Shown here: one piece after another, positions 50,952 through 59,867 of the stretch
Layout: every line of letters begins with the position of its first letter
Position numbering within the stretch: position 1 is the stretch's first letter
Assembly (NCBI GenBank): GCA_934476085.1
Contig: CAKSNE010000001.1
Location: forward strand, 124,001-188,000
Length of the DNA stretch: 64,000 bases
Direction of reading: 5' to 3'
Origin: an uncultured Eubacteriales bacterium
GTDB taxonomy: Bacteria > Bacillota > Clostridia > Oscillospirales > Acutalibacteraceae
Program-made: the position numbers and the translations under genes
The notes under the pieces: generated by a model
Databases searched by the model: none
What the model was told of the DNA's origin: nothing
The model's input: the letters and a program-made list of their open reading frames with translations, nothing else

Positions 50952-51565
50952 TGGGCAGATGTGTTATTGTAGGCAGTGCCGATATTATTAATCTTGATAA
51001 AGTAAAATCATATATTAAAGACGACGATTTTATTGTTTTTTGTGACGGTGGGTTGCGTCATAAAGAAGAATTGGGATTGAAAGCCGATTATATTGTTGGC
51101 GATTTTGATAGTTATGAAAAACCCGAAAAAGCTGAAAATATTTTGATTTTGCCTACTGTTAAAGATGATACCGATACAGTTGCGGCGGTAAAATTAATGC
51201 TTGAAAAAGGATTTAAAGATTTCCTTATTATCGGTGCGATTGGGCAAAGACTTGACCATTCATTAGGCAATGTTTCGATTTTAATTTATTTAAAGGAAAA
51301 CGCCGCTAACGGCGTTATAGTTGATGATTATAGCGAGATGAAGCTAATTACAGGCGAAGAGATAATTTTAAAAGACAGCTTTAGTTATTTTTCTATAATT
51401 TCGCTTGATAAATGTTTAAAAGGCGTTTATATAAGCGGTGCTAAATATCCGCTTGAAAACGCAGTAATAGAAAACAGCTACCAATATGGTATCAGCAACG
51501 AGCCTACAAATGATACTAAAATCAGAATAAATGAAGGCAATGCACTTTTAATAAAAGTTTTTTAA
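50951..51565 (+). CDS. thiN: Thiamine pyrophosphokinase
   Basis: 204 residues beginning MGRCVIVGSADIINLDKV. FCDGGLRH, YIVGDFDSYEKP, PTVKDDTDTVAAV and GAIGQRLDHSLGNVSIL are the catalytic motifs. Makes thiamine diphosphate from thiamine and ATP. One-base overlap with rsgA; in Bacillus rpe lies between them but is absent here. Confidence 0.93.
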   Translation: MGRCVIVGSADIINLDKVKSYIKDDDFIVFCDGGLRHKEELGLKADYIVGDFDSYEKPEKAENILILPTVKDDTDTVAAVKLMLEKGFKDFLIIGAIGQRLDHSLGNVSILIYLKENAANGVIVDDYSEMKLITGEEIILKDSFSYFSIISLDKCLKGVYISGAKYPLENAVIENSYQYGISNEPTNDTKIRINEGNALLIKVF

Positions 51566-51643
51566 TCACACATTTTAATAAAAATAATATAATAATAGCA
51601 GGTGAACACCTAATTTTTGATAAACGAGGTGTATTTAAGATTT

Positions 51644-51805
51644 ATGCGTGGAAAATGCCGACCACCGAGAAAGCGTAAACATCGTGCCTGCTACATATTT
51701 TGCTTTACCGCAGGTATTATCCTTGCTACATTCTTTCCTTACAAAGCAATTATGCTGGTGCTTAGCATAATCTTAATACTTCTCGGTATTTGTTACTGTA
51801 AGTGA
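51644..51805 (+). CDS. Small basic membrane protein
   Basis: 53 residues. Start ATG 51644 (MRGKCRPPRKRKHRACYIFC); an in-frame GTG at 51629 or TTG at 51617 could also serve. A basic N-terminus is followed by two hydrophobic stretches (about 17-31 and 33-51) with little loop between, ending YCK. Four Cys residues. Placed between thiN and spoVM, 19 bp before the spoVM start. It could be expressed at sporulation with spoVM or simply be a short membrane peptide; family not recognised. Confidence 0.6.
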   Translation: MRGKCRPPRKRKHRACYIFCFTAGIILATFFPYKAIMLVLSIILILLGICYCK

Positions 51806-51824
51806 TTTGAAGGGAGAGCTTTTT

Positions 51825-51911
51825 ATGAAAGTTGTAGTTGTTAAAAGCCCTAAAGCGCTAAAAGGTATTTTAAGAATGATTTTTAAAATAAAAAAAGAAG
51901 AATTAAAATAA
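51825..51911 (+). CDS. spoVM: Stage V sporulation peptide SpoVM
   Basis: 28 residues, ATG 51825, TAA 51909-51911, AAGGGAG nine bases upstream. Compared with Bacillus subtilis SpoVM (26 residues, from memory) it shares K7, P9, K10, L12, G14, I15 and R17; the key Pro9 is kept. The peptide forms an amphipathic helix (KSPKALKGILRMIFKI) with a charged KKEELK tail; in Bacillus it marks the convex forespore membrane and anchors SpoIVA and the coat. The location after rsgA-thiN is the conserved spoVM position. It implies the organism can form spores, or descends from spore formers. Confidence 0.9.
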   Translation: MKVVVVKSPKALKGILRMIFKIKKEELK

Positions 51912-51913
51912 TA

Positions 51914-51958
51914 AAACCCCGATTTGAAATTGCTTTCAAGTCGGGGAAATTTTTTTGT
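51914..51958. terminator. Bidirectional terminator between spoVM and EamA gene
   Basis: CCCCGATTTGAAA (51917-51929), TTG loop, and CTTTCAAGTCGGGG (51933-51946), flanked by AAAA to the left and AAATTTTTTT to the right. Serves both convergent units. Confidence 0.87.
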
Positions 51959-52885
51959 TTATTTTAAGAAAATTAATGAAACAAATGTTAAAACAATACC
52001 GATTGTAGATTTTACAGTAGGCTTTTCTTTAAACATAATCGAAGCCATTATACTTGCTAAAACAAGGCTTCCGCCTGTGTTTATTGAGAAAAGCTGAGTA
52101 GATGTTAAAAGTCTGCCGGCAAGAGACTTGAAGTAGGTGTTTACAAACAAGAAAATTGCCATTATAACTAGATAAACAATGATTTTTTTATCAATCTTTA
52201 TTTGAGCTTTATGAGTTGTTTTTGATGAGAAAAATGTATATCCCAAAAGTAAAACAAACGAAAAAATATACATATAAAAGTTAAAAGCGGTATCATCAAC
52301 ATGAGCACTTTCCAGTGAAAATGTTGTGTTTAAAATGTTGCCTAATTTTTCTGTACTTCCTACCAAAAAATCGCATAAACCGTTAGCAACACCGCAAACA
52401 AGTAATAAAAGAAAATCTTTTAAAGTAAATCTACCGTTTAAACTCTTGTTGTAGCCCAGCATAAGCCAAATTGCAACAAGTAAAATAACAATGCCGATAA
52501 TTTCTCTAAGAGTTATTGTTTGACCAAAGAATATAGCCGATAAGAAAATCGGAACAATTACGCCTAGATTTAAAAATACACTTACAAGCATATAAGCACT
52601 GCCTCGAACCGACATTAACCAACTTATAATAAAAATACAAGTAAAAACAGATGCAAATGATGATATTATCAGCGTTACGGTAGTAACTGAAGTGATGTGA
52701 TTTAAATTGCCTTGAAAACAAATTACAATAAGGCTGACTATTGTACAAAAAATCATTCTGATACAGTTTAGTTTTGCCGAGTCAGTTACCGAATGAGCAT
52801 AAGTACCAAGGTTTTTTCCGCAAAAGCCTTTTATAGTGCCGCCGAAAACTGAAATTGTAATAAATAAAAGTCCTAATAAATTCAT
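51959..52885 (-). CDS. EamA/DMT-type transporter
   Basis: 308 residues with about ten TM helices in two halves, as in the drug/metabolite transporter superfamily. The second half includes LLTSTQLFSINTGGSLVLAS and IMASIMFKEKPTVKSTIGIV, typical EamA ends. Substrate not predictable; amino acid, nucleoside or drug export/import are possible. Monocistronic on the - strand. Confidence 0.85.
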   Translation of the reverse strand: MNLLGLLFITISVFGGTIKGFCGKNLGTYAHSVTDSAKLNCIRMIFCTIVSLIVICFQGNLNHITSVTTVTLIISSFASVFTCIFIISWLMSVRGSAYMLVSVFLNLGVIVPIFLSAIFFGQTITLREIIGIVILLVAIWLMLGYNKSLNGRFTLKDFLLLLVCGVANGLCDFLVGSTEKLGNILNTTFSLESAHVDDTAFNFYMYIFSFVLLLGYTFFSSKTTHKAQIKIDKKIIVYLVIMAIFLFVNTYFKSLAGRLLTSTQLFSINTGGSLVLASIMASIMFKEKPTVKSTIGIVLTFVSLIFLK

Positions 52886-52970
52886 AATTAAAAATCCCCT
52901 AAATTTAAACGCATTTTATCGCATAAAATTAATTATACCATATAAAACTATATTTGACAACTAATGTTGT

Positions 52971-52999
52971 TTGAATTATTTTATTTTTTATGCTAGAAT
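52971..52999 (+). promoter_or_regulatory. Promoter of the DUF4430 lipoprotein gene
   Basis: TTGAAT (52971-52976), 17-base spacer, TAGAAT (52994-52999), about 30 bases before the start. Confidence 0.65.
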
Positions 53000-53029
53000 G
53001 AATTAAAATAAAAATGGAGAGTGAAAAAT

Positions 53030-53566
53030 ATGAAAAAAAGTTTATCTGTGATATTTTTAAGTTTGTTTGCATTATGCTTGTTTTCTTCTTGTTCGGTTGA
53101 GTCGGTAGAAAAGCATTATTCAACAACAACTAATAAAGCGTCTTATGGTACGGCTGCTTTAACAATTAATTGTTCAGATGTTCTTGAAAATCTCGATAAG
53201 TTAGATAAAAGTGTTAAAGACAGCAATGTTATTCCAAAAGACGGCTATATTTTAAAAGAAAAAACTTTTGATATTCAAAAAGATGATACCGCTTATTCTT
53301 TCTTTTTAAGAGCAGCTAAAGCTGAAAAAATAGCAATAGATTATCTGACACCGGAAGAAAGCAGTTATGGTTCGGCTTATATAAAAGGTATCGGTAATTT
53401 ATATGAAAAAAACTGCGGTGATACTTCGGGCTGGTTGTTTTTAGTAAACGGAAATGTAGCCGATAAGGCTTGTTCCGATTATAAATTACAGAAAGATGAT
53501 AAAATAGAGTTTCTTTATATTTGCGATATGAATGCTTATTTTGCAACCCAAACAACAAAAAAATAA
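53030..53566 (+). CDS. DUF4430-domain lipoprotein
   Basis: 178 residues with a lipoprotein signal peptide (MKKSLSVIFLSLFALCLFSS, then Cys about 21). The mature domain matches the DUF4430/transcobalamin-C-like pattern: TAYSFFLRAAKAEKIAIDYL, YGSAYIKGIGNLYEKNCGD and GWLFLVNGNVADKACSDYKL. Proteins of this class are surface lipoproteins; some are tied to cobalamin uptake, but nothing here shows that. ATG 53030 is chosen (GGAGAG site); a GTG nine bases upstream is possible. Confidence 0.85.
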   Translation: MKKSLSVIFLSLFALCLFSSCSVESVEKHYSTTTNKASYGTAALTINCSDVLENLDKLDKSVKDSNVIPKDGYILKEKTFDIQKDDTAYSFFLRAAKAEKIAIDYLTPEESSYGSAYIKGIGNLYEKNCGDTSGWLFLVNGNVADKACSDYKLQKDDKIEFLYICDMNAYFATQTTKK

Positions 53567-53676
53567 AAAAGACGCTCTTTTTTAAAAAGTACATTATAAA
53601 ATTTCAACAAAGCAGAATAGCTTTAAAAAAGGAAAAAATATCAGAATATATAAATCTATGAAATATTAACAAAAAC

Positions 53677-53717
53677 AAAACTGACTTCGTTTTTAAAACG
53701 AAGTCAGTTTATCTTTT
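53677..53717. terminator. Bidirectional terminator between convergent genes
   Basis: AAAACTGACTTCGTTTT (53677-53693) pairs with AAAACGAAGTCAGTTT (53695-53710); T-run TATCTTTT to the right and A-run to the left. Serves the lipoprotein gene (+) and the SGNH gene (-). The preceding about 110 bp are AT-rich with no gene. Confidence 0.85.
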
Positions 53718-53727
53718 AAATTATATT

Positions 53728-54870
53728 TTATTTTAAAAAATTTAAAAACTCTTCTGCCATTCTTTTAGCACCATAAACTGATGGGTGTAAATGATCGCCG
53801 TAATCATAAATCGGCAACATTCTGTCAATATCTTCACTATCTCGAATGGCTTTGTCAATATCAATAAATCCGTCAATTTCATCTGTAGTACGAATCCAGT
53901 CATTAACCTTGTGGCGAATTTCATTTCTAGGCTCGTCATAAGTTCGCCAGCCTTTAATAGGTGCAATAGTGGCAAAGTATATTTTTTTGCCATCTTTTTT
54001 TGCTTGCTCAATGTAAAATTTGCGGTAGCCGTCAATCAATTGCTCCGCAGTTGGCATATTACTCATTGGTCTTAGCGGATTTATGCCGTCAGGGTGAATT
54101 AAATCATTAATTCCGTGTAAAACAACTATTTTATCACATCCGTCAACTGCAGTTTCAGGCTTAAATCGAGTTTCGCCTTTAAGCCCATAAGAAGCATATT
54201 GTGCAGTATCATATTGACCTAAAACTCTTGTTCCGCAAACTCCACGGCGAATAACTGAACGATTGCAAATGCCGTTTTCTTTTAGTCCGTCAATAATAAA
54301 ATCAGGATAATCCCAAGCGGTAATCGAATCGCCGAAAATTACAAGTGCATTTGCGTTTTCATTTGTTTTTACATCAACTGTGTTTACAAAATGACAAAAG
54401 TTTGTTGTCATTCGTTTTTCAAAAGGTAACTCCTCGTTATCAATAAAATCGCCAAAGGCGTAATATTGATGAGTTAACGGGCCTTTAACAAAAAGTCCGT
54501 TTGTCATATTAGTAAAATCGCCTAAATAAAAACTAACAAAATATCCGCAGTCTTCTTCTACATTAAATTCAATTTCATCACTGACTACTTCTTCACCTTT
54601 TTTAACAGTAACAGATGTTTCGTTCTTAAAGGTTAAGTTTTTAATAGTATCAGTGTCAATTCTTTTATCATCAATTGCTTTTGCAATGTTAGCTTTTGTA
54701 ATTGTTATATCTTCAATACCGCAAAAGTTTGAAAAATGCACTCTGAAAGCAGAGCCTTTTAATGTTGATTTAAAATAGTATCTTAAAGTTACATCTTTTG
54801 CATATCGCTCAAGCGAGTTATCAGCAATTGACGGAGAATTGCCGTAAACCGCTACCCATTTTTTATCCAT
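53728..54870 (-). CDS. SGNH/GDSL-family esterase, two-domain
   Basis: 380 residues without a signal peptide, so intracellular. N-terminal about 165 residues are a beta domain (YFKSTLKGSAFRVHFSNFCG); the catalytic domain has block I VIFGDSITAWDYPD (Ser), RRGVCGTRVLGQYD (Gly), VLHGINDLIHPDGI (Asn) and the end DYGDHLHPSVYGAKRMAEEF (Asp-His). This is the rhamnogalacturonan acetylesterase-like SGNH type; carbohydrate de-acetylation is a plausible job. Single-gene unit divergent from tex. Confidence 0.87.
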   Translation of the reverse strand: MDKKWVAVYGNSPSIADNSLERYAKDVTLRYYFKSTLKGSAFRVHFSNFCGIEDITITKANIAKAIDDKRIDTDTIKNLTFKNETSVTVKKGEEVVSDEIEFNVEEDCGYFVSFYLGDFTNMTNGLFVKGPLTHQYYAFGDFIDNEELPFEKRMTTNFCHFVNTVDVKTNENANALVIFGDSITAWDYPDFIIDGLKENGICNRSVIRRGVCGTRVLGQYDTAQYASYGLKGETRFKPETAVDGCDKIVVLHGINDLIHPDGINPLRPMSNMPTAEQLIDGYRKFYIEQAKKDGKKIYFATIAPIKGWRTYDEPRNEIRHKVNDWIRTTDEIDGFIDIDKAIRDSEDIDRMLPIYDYGDHLHPSVYGAKRMAEEFLNFLK

Positions 54871-54941
54871 ATTATTATCATTCCCTTTTTCACACGCTTT
54901 TTTTATAATATCATAAATATATTTTAATGTAAATAAAATAT

Positions 54942-54970
54942 TTGACTTTTTATAAGTAAAGTTATAAAAT
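54942..54970 (+). promoter_or_regulatory. Promoter of tex
   Basis: TTGACT (54942-54947), 17-base spacer, TAAAAT (54965-54970). Confidence 0.65.
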
Positions 54971-54998
54971 ATATGTATATTGTAATATGGAGAGAAAT

Positions 54999-57140
54999 AT
55001 GGATATTATAAAGGTTTTAAAAGAAGAATTTAAATTAAAGGATTTTCAGGTTGAAAATACTGTGCAATTGATTGATGGGGGGAATACTATTCCTTTTATT
55101 GCCCGTTATCGTAAAGAAAAAACAGGATCATTAGATGACCAGACTATCAGGGAATTAAATGATAGACTGGTTTATTTGCGTAATATGGACGAGCAAAGAG
55201 AAAAAATCATTGCTACAATTGATGAACAAGGTGCATTAACCGATGAACTCAAAACTGCTATTGAAAATGCAGCAACTCTTACAGAACTTGAGGACATTTA
55301 TCGCCCTTACAGACCAAAAAGAAAAACAAGAGCTTCTGTTGCAAAAGAAAAGGGTTTAAAACCACTTGCAGATTTTATTTATAATGCTGATTGCAATGAG
55401 CAGAAGGTAAATGAAAAAGCAAGTGAATTTATAAATGAAGAAAAAGGCGTTAATAGCATTGAAGACGCATTACAAGGTGCATCGGATATTATTGCCGAAA
55501 ATATTTCAGATGACGCTGATATTAGAAAAAGACTTCGTGTTGTAATGAATCATAATGCAGTTATTGCTTCAAAAGGCATAAAAGACGATTTAGGCGTTTA
55601 TGAGATTTACGGCGAATTTTCTGAAAGCGTTAAAAATATTCCGGGACATAGAATTTTAGCTATTAATCGTGGCGAAAAAGAAGGCTTTTTAAAGGTTAAT
55701 GTTGAAATTGACCGAGATACAGCTTTAAACATTGTAAAATCTAATCATGTTAAAAATAATTCTTTTGCAGGCAAATTTGTTGCTGTTGCTGCTGAAGATG
55801 CTTATGATCGTTTGATTTTGCCATCGGTTTCAAGAGAGATTAGAAATGAATTAACAGAAAAAGCGTCTGACTCGGCTATTAAGGTGTTTTCGCTCAATCT
55901 TCGTCAGTTGCTTATGCAACCGCCTGTTAAAAATAAAGTTACTATCGGACTTGACCCGGGATACAGAACAGGCTGTAAAGTTGCTGTTGTAGACGGAACA
56001 GGTAAAGTTCTTGATACAGGCGTTATTTATCCGGCTCCACCACATTCAAAGGTTGAACAGGCTAAAAAAATTATTAAAGATTTTGTTAAAAAATATAATG
56101 TTGATTGCTTTGCAATAGGAAACGGTACCGCATCTCACGAAACAGAAGAGTTTGCCGCAAATGTTATAAAAGAACTTGATTGCGGTGTTTCTTATATGGT
56201 AGTCTCAGAAGCAGGTGCGTCGGTTTACTCCGCTTCAAAACTTGCGGCAAAAGAGTTTCCCGAATATGATGTTTCGTTGCGTTCGGCGGTTTCTATTGCA
56301 AGAAGATTGCAAGACCCACTAGCAGAGCTTGTTAAAATCGATCCTAAAGCAATCGGTGTCGGTCAGTATCAACATGATATGCCACAGGCTCATCTCAGTT
56401 CAGCACTTGATGGTGTTGTTGAGAGCTGTGTAAACGAAGTCGGTGTTGACCTTAACACTGCGTCTGCACCGTTGTTATCAAAAATTGCGGGCATTAACGC
56501 AACTGTTGCCAATAACATTGTAACTTACAGAGAAGAAAACGGTGCGTATAAATCAAGAGCCGCACTTAAAAAAGTGCCGAAACTCGGTCCTAAAGCCTTT
56601 GAGCAATGTGCAGGATTTTTGCGTGTTGACGGCAAAGATGTGCTTGATAATACTGCAGTTCACCCTGAAAGTTATAAGGCTGCAAGCGAATTGTTAGAAA
56701 TTTGCGGTTATACTAAAGATGATGTTAAAAACGGAAAAATTATTGATTTATCCGATAAATTAGAGAGCATTGGCGTATCTTCGGTTGCTGAAAAATTAAA
56801 TGTTGGTGTACCAACACTTAAAGATATTGCAAAAGAACTTGCAAAACCCGGTCGTGACCCACGAGATGACCTTCCAAAACCTAATTTTAGAACCGATGTT
56901 ATTTCTATGGAAAGTTTAAAAGAGGGTATGGAACTTAAAGGAACTGTTAGAAATATTATTGATTTTGGTGCGTTTGTTGATATTGGCGTGCATCAAGACG
57001 GACTTGTTCATATTTCTCAAATTTGCGATAAATATATTAAACACCCAAGCGAAGTTTTAAAAGTCGGCGATATTGTAAATGTTAAAATTTTATCCGTTGA
57101 TATTGCTAAAAAACGAATTTCGCTTACAATGAAATTTTAG
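54999..57140 (+). CDS. tex: RNA-binding transcription accessory protein Tex
   Basis: 713 residues. N-terminal Tex domain (FKLKDFQVENTVQLIDGGNT, IPFIARYRKEKTGSLDDQTI), YqgF/RNase H-like (VTIGLDPGYRTGCKVAVVDG), helix-hairpin-helix (LSKIAGINATVANNIV, LKKVPKLGPKAFEQCAGFLR), and C-terminal S1 domain (ELKGTVRNIIDFGAFVDIG). ATG 54999 has GGAGAG upstream; an ATG 12 bases earlier leaves no site. Binds RNA and affects transcript handling. Followed 9 bp later by the DUF6472 gene. Confidence 0.95.
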   Translation: MDIIKVLKEEFKLKDFQVENTVQLIDGGNTIPFIARYRKEKTGSLDDQTIRELNDRLVYLRNMDEQREKIIATIDEQGALTDELKTAIENAATLTELEDIYRPYRPKRKTRASVAKEKGLKPLADFIYNADCNEQKVNEKASEFINEEKGVNSIEDALQGASDIIAENISDDADIRKRLRVVMNHNAVIASKGIKDDLGVYEIYGEFSESVKNIPGHRILAINRGEKEGFLKVNVEIDRDTALNIVKSNHVKNNSFAGKFVAVAAEDAYDRLILPSVSREIRNELTEKASDSAIKVFSLNLRQLLMQPPVKNKVTIGLDPGYRTGCKVAVVDGTGKVLDTGVIYPAPPHSKVEQAKKIIKDFVKKYNVDCFAIGNGTASHETEEFAANVIKELDCGVSYMVVSEAGASVYSASKLAAKEFPEYDVSLRSAVSIARRLQDPLAELVKIDPKAIGVGQYQHDMPQAHLSSALDGVVESCVNEVGVDLNTASAPLLSKIAGINATVANNIVTYREENGAYKSRAALKKVPKLGPKAFEQCAGFLRVDGKDVLDNTAVHPESYKAASELLEICGYTKDDVKNGKIIDLSDKLESIGVSSVAEKLNVGVPTLKDIAKELAKPGRDPRDDLPKPNFRTDVISMESLKEGMELKGTVRNIIDFGAFVDIGVHQDGLVHISQICDKYIKHPSEVLKVGDIVNVKILSVDIAKKRISLTMKF

Positions 57141-57149
57141 GTGAGTAAT

Positions 57150-57320
57150 ATGGATTGCGAAAATTGTGCGTACTATGCTTATGACGAAGAATTTGAAGAG
57201 TATTTTTGTGAAGCGGTTTTAGATGAAGATGAAGTTTATCGTTTAAATCAAAACGGCTATAAAAAATGTCCTTATTTTCGTGATGGCGATGAGTACAAAA
57301 TTGTTAGAAAGCAGAATTAA
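57150..57320 (+). CDS. Small zinc-finger-like protein (DUF6472)
   Basis: 56 residues, ATG 57150 with AGGTGAG upstream, TAA 57318-57320. CENCAYYAYDEEFEEYFCEA, LDEDEVYRLN, then KKCPYFRDGDEYKIVRKQ: a CxxC...C...C arrangement typical of DUF6472, common in Clostridia; function unknown. Nine bases after tex and three before the CCA enzyme gene, so in the same operon. Confidence 0.85.
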   Translation: MDCENCAYYAYDEEFEEYFCEAVLDEDEVYRLNQNGYKKCPYFRDGDEYKIVRKQN

Positions 57321-57323
57321 TAA

Positions 57324-58664
57324 ATGATAGATATTTTTATACCATCATACTGCAAAAAAGTTATAAATTTATTGCAAAACTGCGGCTTTGAAGCATATAT
57401 AGTGGGCGGTTGTGTCAGAGACAGTTTAATGGGCAAAACTCCAAACGACTATGATGTAACTACCAACGCTACACCTCAAGAAATGTTAGAATGCTTTAAA
57501 GGTCAGCGTGTCGTTGAAACAGGGCTAAAACACGGCACTGTAACGGTTGTTATAGATAATCAAAATATTGAAGTTACAACTTATCGAATAGATGGCGAGT
57601 ATCAGGATAACCGCCACCCGAAAAGCGTTAACTTTACTAAAAATTTAAAAGAAGACTTAAAACGCAGAGATTTTACTGTTAATGCGTTAGCCTTCAATGA
57701 AAAAAGCGGTTTAGTTGATTTATTTGATGGCGAAAAAGACATTAAAAAAGGCATTATTAAATGTGTCGGCGAGCCTGATAAGAGATTTTCAGAAGACGGA
57801 CTTCGTATTCTTCGAGCTTTAAGATTTTCATCGGTTTTAGGCTTTGAAATTGATGAAGAAACCGCTAAAAGTATTCATAAAAATAAAAATTTACTTAAAA
57901 ATATTTCGGTAGAGCGTATTTTTGTTGAGTTTAAAAAACTTTTATGTGGCCAAAATGCAGAAAATGTGTTGTTGAATTTTAAAGATGTAATTGCAGTATT
58001 TATTCCTGAAATCACACCTTGCTTTGATTTCGATCAGCATACAAAATATCATTGTTATGATGTTTATACTCATATTATAAAAACTGTTTCGTCAATTGCA
58101 CCTGAAGAAAAATTGCGTTTATCAGCGTTTTTCCATGATATTGGTAAACCACAGGTTTATTTTACTGATGAAAACGGTGTAGGTCATTTTTACGGACATA
58201 ACAAAACTTCGAAAAAAATCACCCGTGATGTTTTAGATCGATTAAAATGTGATAATGAAACTAAAAATTTTGTTTTGGAAATGGTTTATTATCACGATGT
58301 TGAAGTTGTGGCTAGTGAAAAAGCAGTTAAAAGATTTTTAAATAAAACTTCGCCTGAATTTTTTCGTCAATTAATAGAAATTAAGCGTGCCGATGCGGCG
58401 GCTCATGCTCCGCAATACAGGAATCGTGAAAAATATCTAAACGCATTGTTATCAATTCTTGAAAAAATTGAGAATGAAAAACAATGCTTTTCGCTTAAAG
58501 ATTTAGATTTAAACGGTAGTGATTTAATCGAGAACGGATTTGTTGAAGGCGAACAAATCGGCAAAGTGCTAAACTATGCATTAGAGTCGGTTATAAACGG
58601 AGAAGTTAAAAATAAAAAAGATGAATTAATAAAACTAGTAATTGAAAAAAAGGAGATAATTTAA
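57324..58664 (+). CDS. cca: CCA tRNA nucleotidyltransferase
   Basis: 446 residues. Polymerase-beta-type head (EAYIVGGCVRDSLMGKTPND and YDVTTNATPQE with the catalytic DYD), RRDFTVNALAF, tRNA-binding body (EDGLRILRALRFSSVLGFEI), and a C-terminal HD domain with LSAFFHDIGKP and YYHDVEVVA. Adds or repairs the 3' CCA of tRNAs. The HD domain suggests added phosphohydrolase activity. One base before the antiporter start. Confidence 0.94.
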   Translation: MIDIFIPSYCKKVINLLQNCGFEAYIVGGCVRDSLMGKTPNDYDVTTNATPQEMLECFKGQRVVETGLKHGTVTVVIDNQNIEVTTYRIDGEYQDNRHPKSVNFTKNLKEDLKRRDFTVNALAFNEKSGLVDLFDGEKDIKKGIIKCVGEPDKRFSEDGLRILRALRFSSVLGFEIDEETAKSIHKNKNLLKNISVERIFVEFKKLLCGQNAENVLLNFKDVIAVFIPEITPCFDFDQHTKYHCYDVYTHIIKTVSSIAPEEKLRLSAFFHDIGKPQVYFTDENGVGHFYGHNKTSKKITRDVLDRLKCDNETKNFVLEMVYYHDVEVVASEKAVKRFLNKTSPEFFRQLIEIKRADAAAHAPQYRNREKYLNALLSILEKIENEKQCFSLKDLDLNGSDLIENGFVEGEQIGKVLNYALESVINGEVKNKKDELIKLVIEKKEII

Positions 58665-59867
58665 GTGGAATATTATACCGTGTTACTGCCATTGGCAATA
58701 ATTTTATTAGTGTCAAAAATTTTGTCAAAAGCCAGCGCAAAAGTTGGTATGCCAAATGTTGTAGGTATGTTGTTAGCAGGTGTTTTAATCGGATTTATTC
58801 AGTATATTCCCGGTCAAGACATTATAACTTCAACATCGCTTGAAGGCTTAGGCTTTTTGTCTAAAATCGGTGTTATTCTTATTATGTTCACCGCAGGTCT
58901 CGGAACTGATATTGAAAGTATTAAAAAAATTGGTTTTCCGGCAGTTGTTATAACCTTGGCAGGTGTTTTTTTGCCAATGTTATTAGGCTTTGGTGTGTCA
59001 GAACTTTTTAATGATCCTGAAAATATTTACGAAAGCATTTTTTACGGTGTAATTTTAACCGCAACTTCTGTTTCGGTTACTGTTGCAACGCTTAAAGAAC
59101 TCGGTAAATTAAATAGCCGAGTAGGTAATACAGTAATTACTGCGGCTATTTTAGATGATATTATCGGCATTGTTGTTTTGTCACTGGTAATTTCGTTTAA
59201 TCCAAAATCAGGCAAAGGCACAAACCCTGTTAAAATTATTCTTTTGACAATGGCGTTTTTTGTTTGTGCTATTATTGCAGGTATCATTATAAAAAAAGTC
59301 TTTGTTTGGCTTTCTAATCGTTATCCTCATCACAGACTTATACCGATTTTTAGTCTTTCGGTTTGTTTCTTCTTTAGCTTTGCAAGTGAAAGATGGTTTT
59401 CAGTTGCTGATATCACAGGTGCATTTGTTGCAGGTCTTGTTTTATCGGGCACAAAGGAAACTACTTACGTCGATAGACGTTCTGATATTATGACATATAT
59501 GCTTTTTGCACCTGTTTTCTTTGCAAATATCGGTATTACAACAAAGTTTAGCAGTATTAATACCGCTATGATTTTGTTTGGAATTACGTTTATTATTGTA
59601 GGACTTTTGGGTAAAGTTATCGGCTGTTCGCTTACAGCAAGACTCTATAAGTTCAATACAAAGGATTCGCTTAAAATCGGTGTCGGTATGATGGCAAGAG
59701 CCGAGGTTGCTTTGGTTTGTGCACAAAAAGGCGTTGATGCAGGTATTATAAGCTCTGATATTATGCCGTTTATACTCATTTTGATTATTATATCAAGCTT
59801 TGCAACACCTATTATTTTAAAACAACTTTATAAGGGCGAGCTTGGCGTATCAAACGATGTTTTGTAA
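58665..59867 (+). CDS. CPA2-type cation:proton antiporter
   Basis: 400 residues from GTG 58665 with AAAAAGGAG upstream, about 12 TM helices. PNVVGMLLAGVLIGFIQYI, LGFLSKIGVILIMFTAGLGT and AILDDIIGIVVLSLVISF are family signatures of Na+/H+ exchangers (KefB/NapA type) with the DD/ND-type ion site. No C-terminal TrkA-N domain, so not a KefB-type K+ system in full. The radical SAM gene starts within its end. Confidence 0.88.
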   Translation: MEYYTVLLPLAIILLVSKILSKASAKVGMPNVVGMLLAGVLIGFIQYIPGQDIITSTSLEGLGFLSKIGVILIMFTAGLGTDIESIKKIGFPAVVITLAGVFLPMLLGFGVSELFNDPENIYESIFYGVILTATSVSVTVATLKELGKLNSRVGNTVITAAILDDIIGIVVLSLVISFNPKSGKGTNPVKIILLTMAFFVCAIIAGIIIKKVFVWLSNRYPHHRLIPIFSLSVCFFFSFASERWFSVADITGAFVAGLVLSGTKETTYVDRRSDIMTYMLFAPVFFANIGITTKFSSINTAMILFGITFIIVGLLGKVIGCSLTARLYKFNTKDSLKIGVGMMARAEVALVCAQKGVDAGIISSDIMPFILILIIISSFATPIILKQLYKGELGVSNDVL

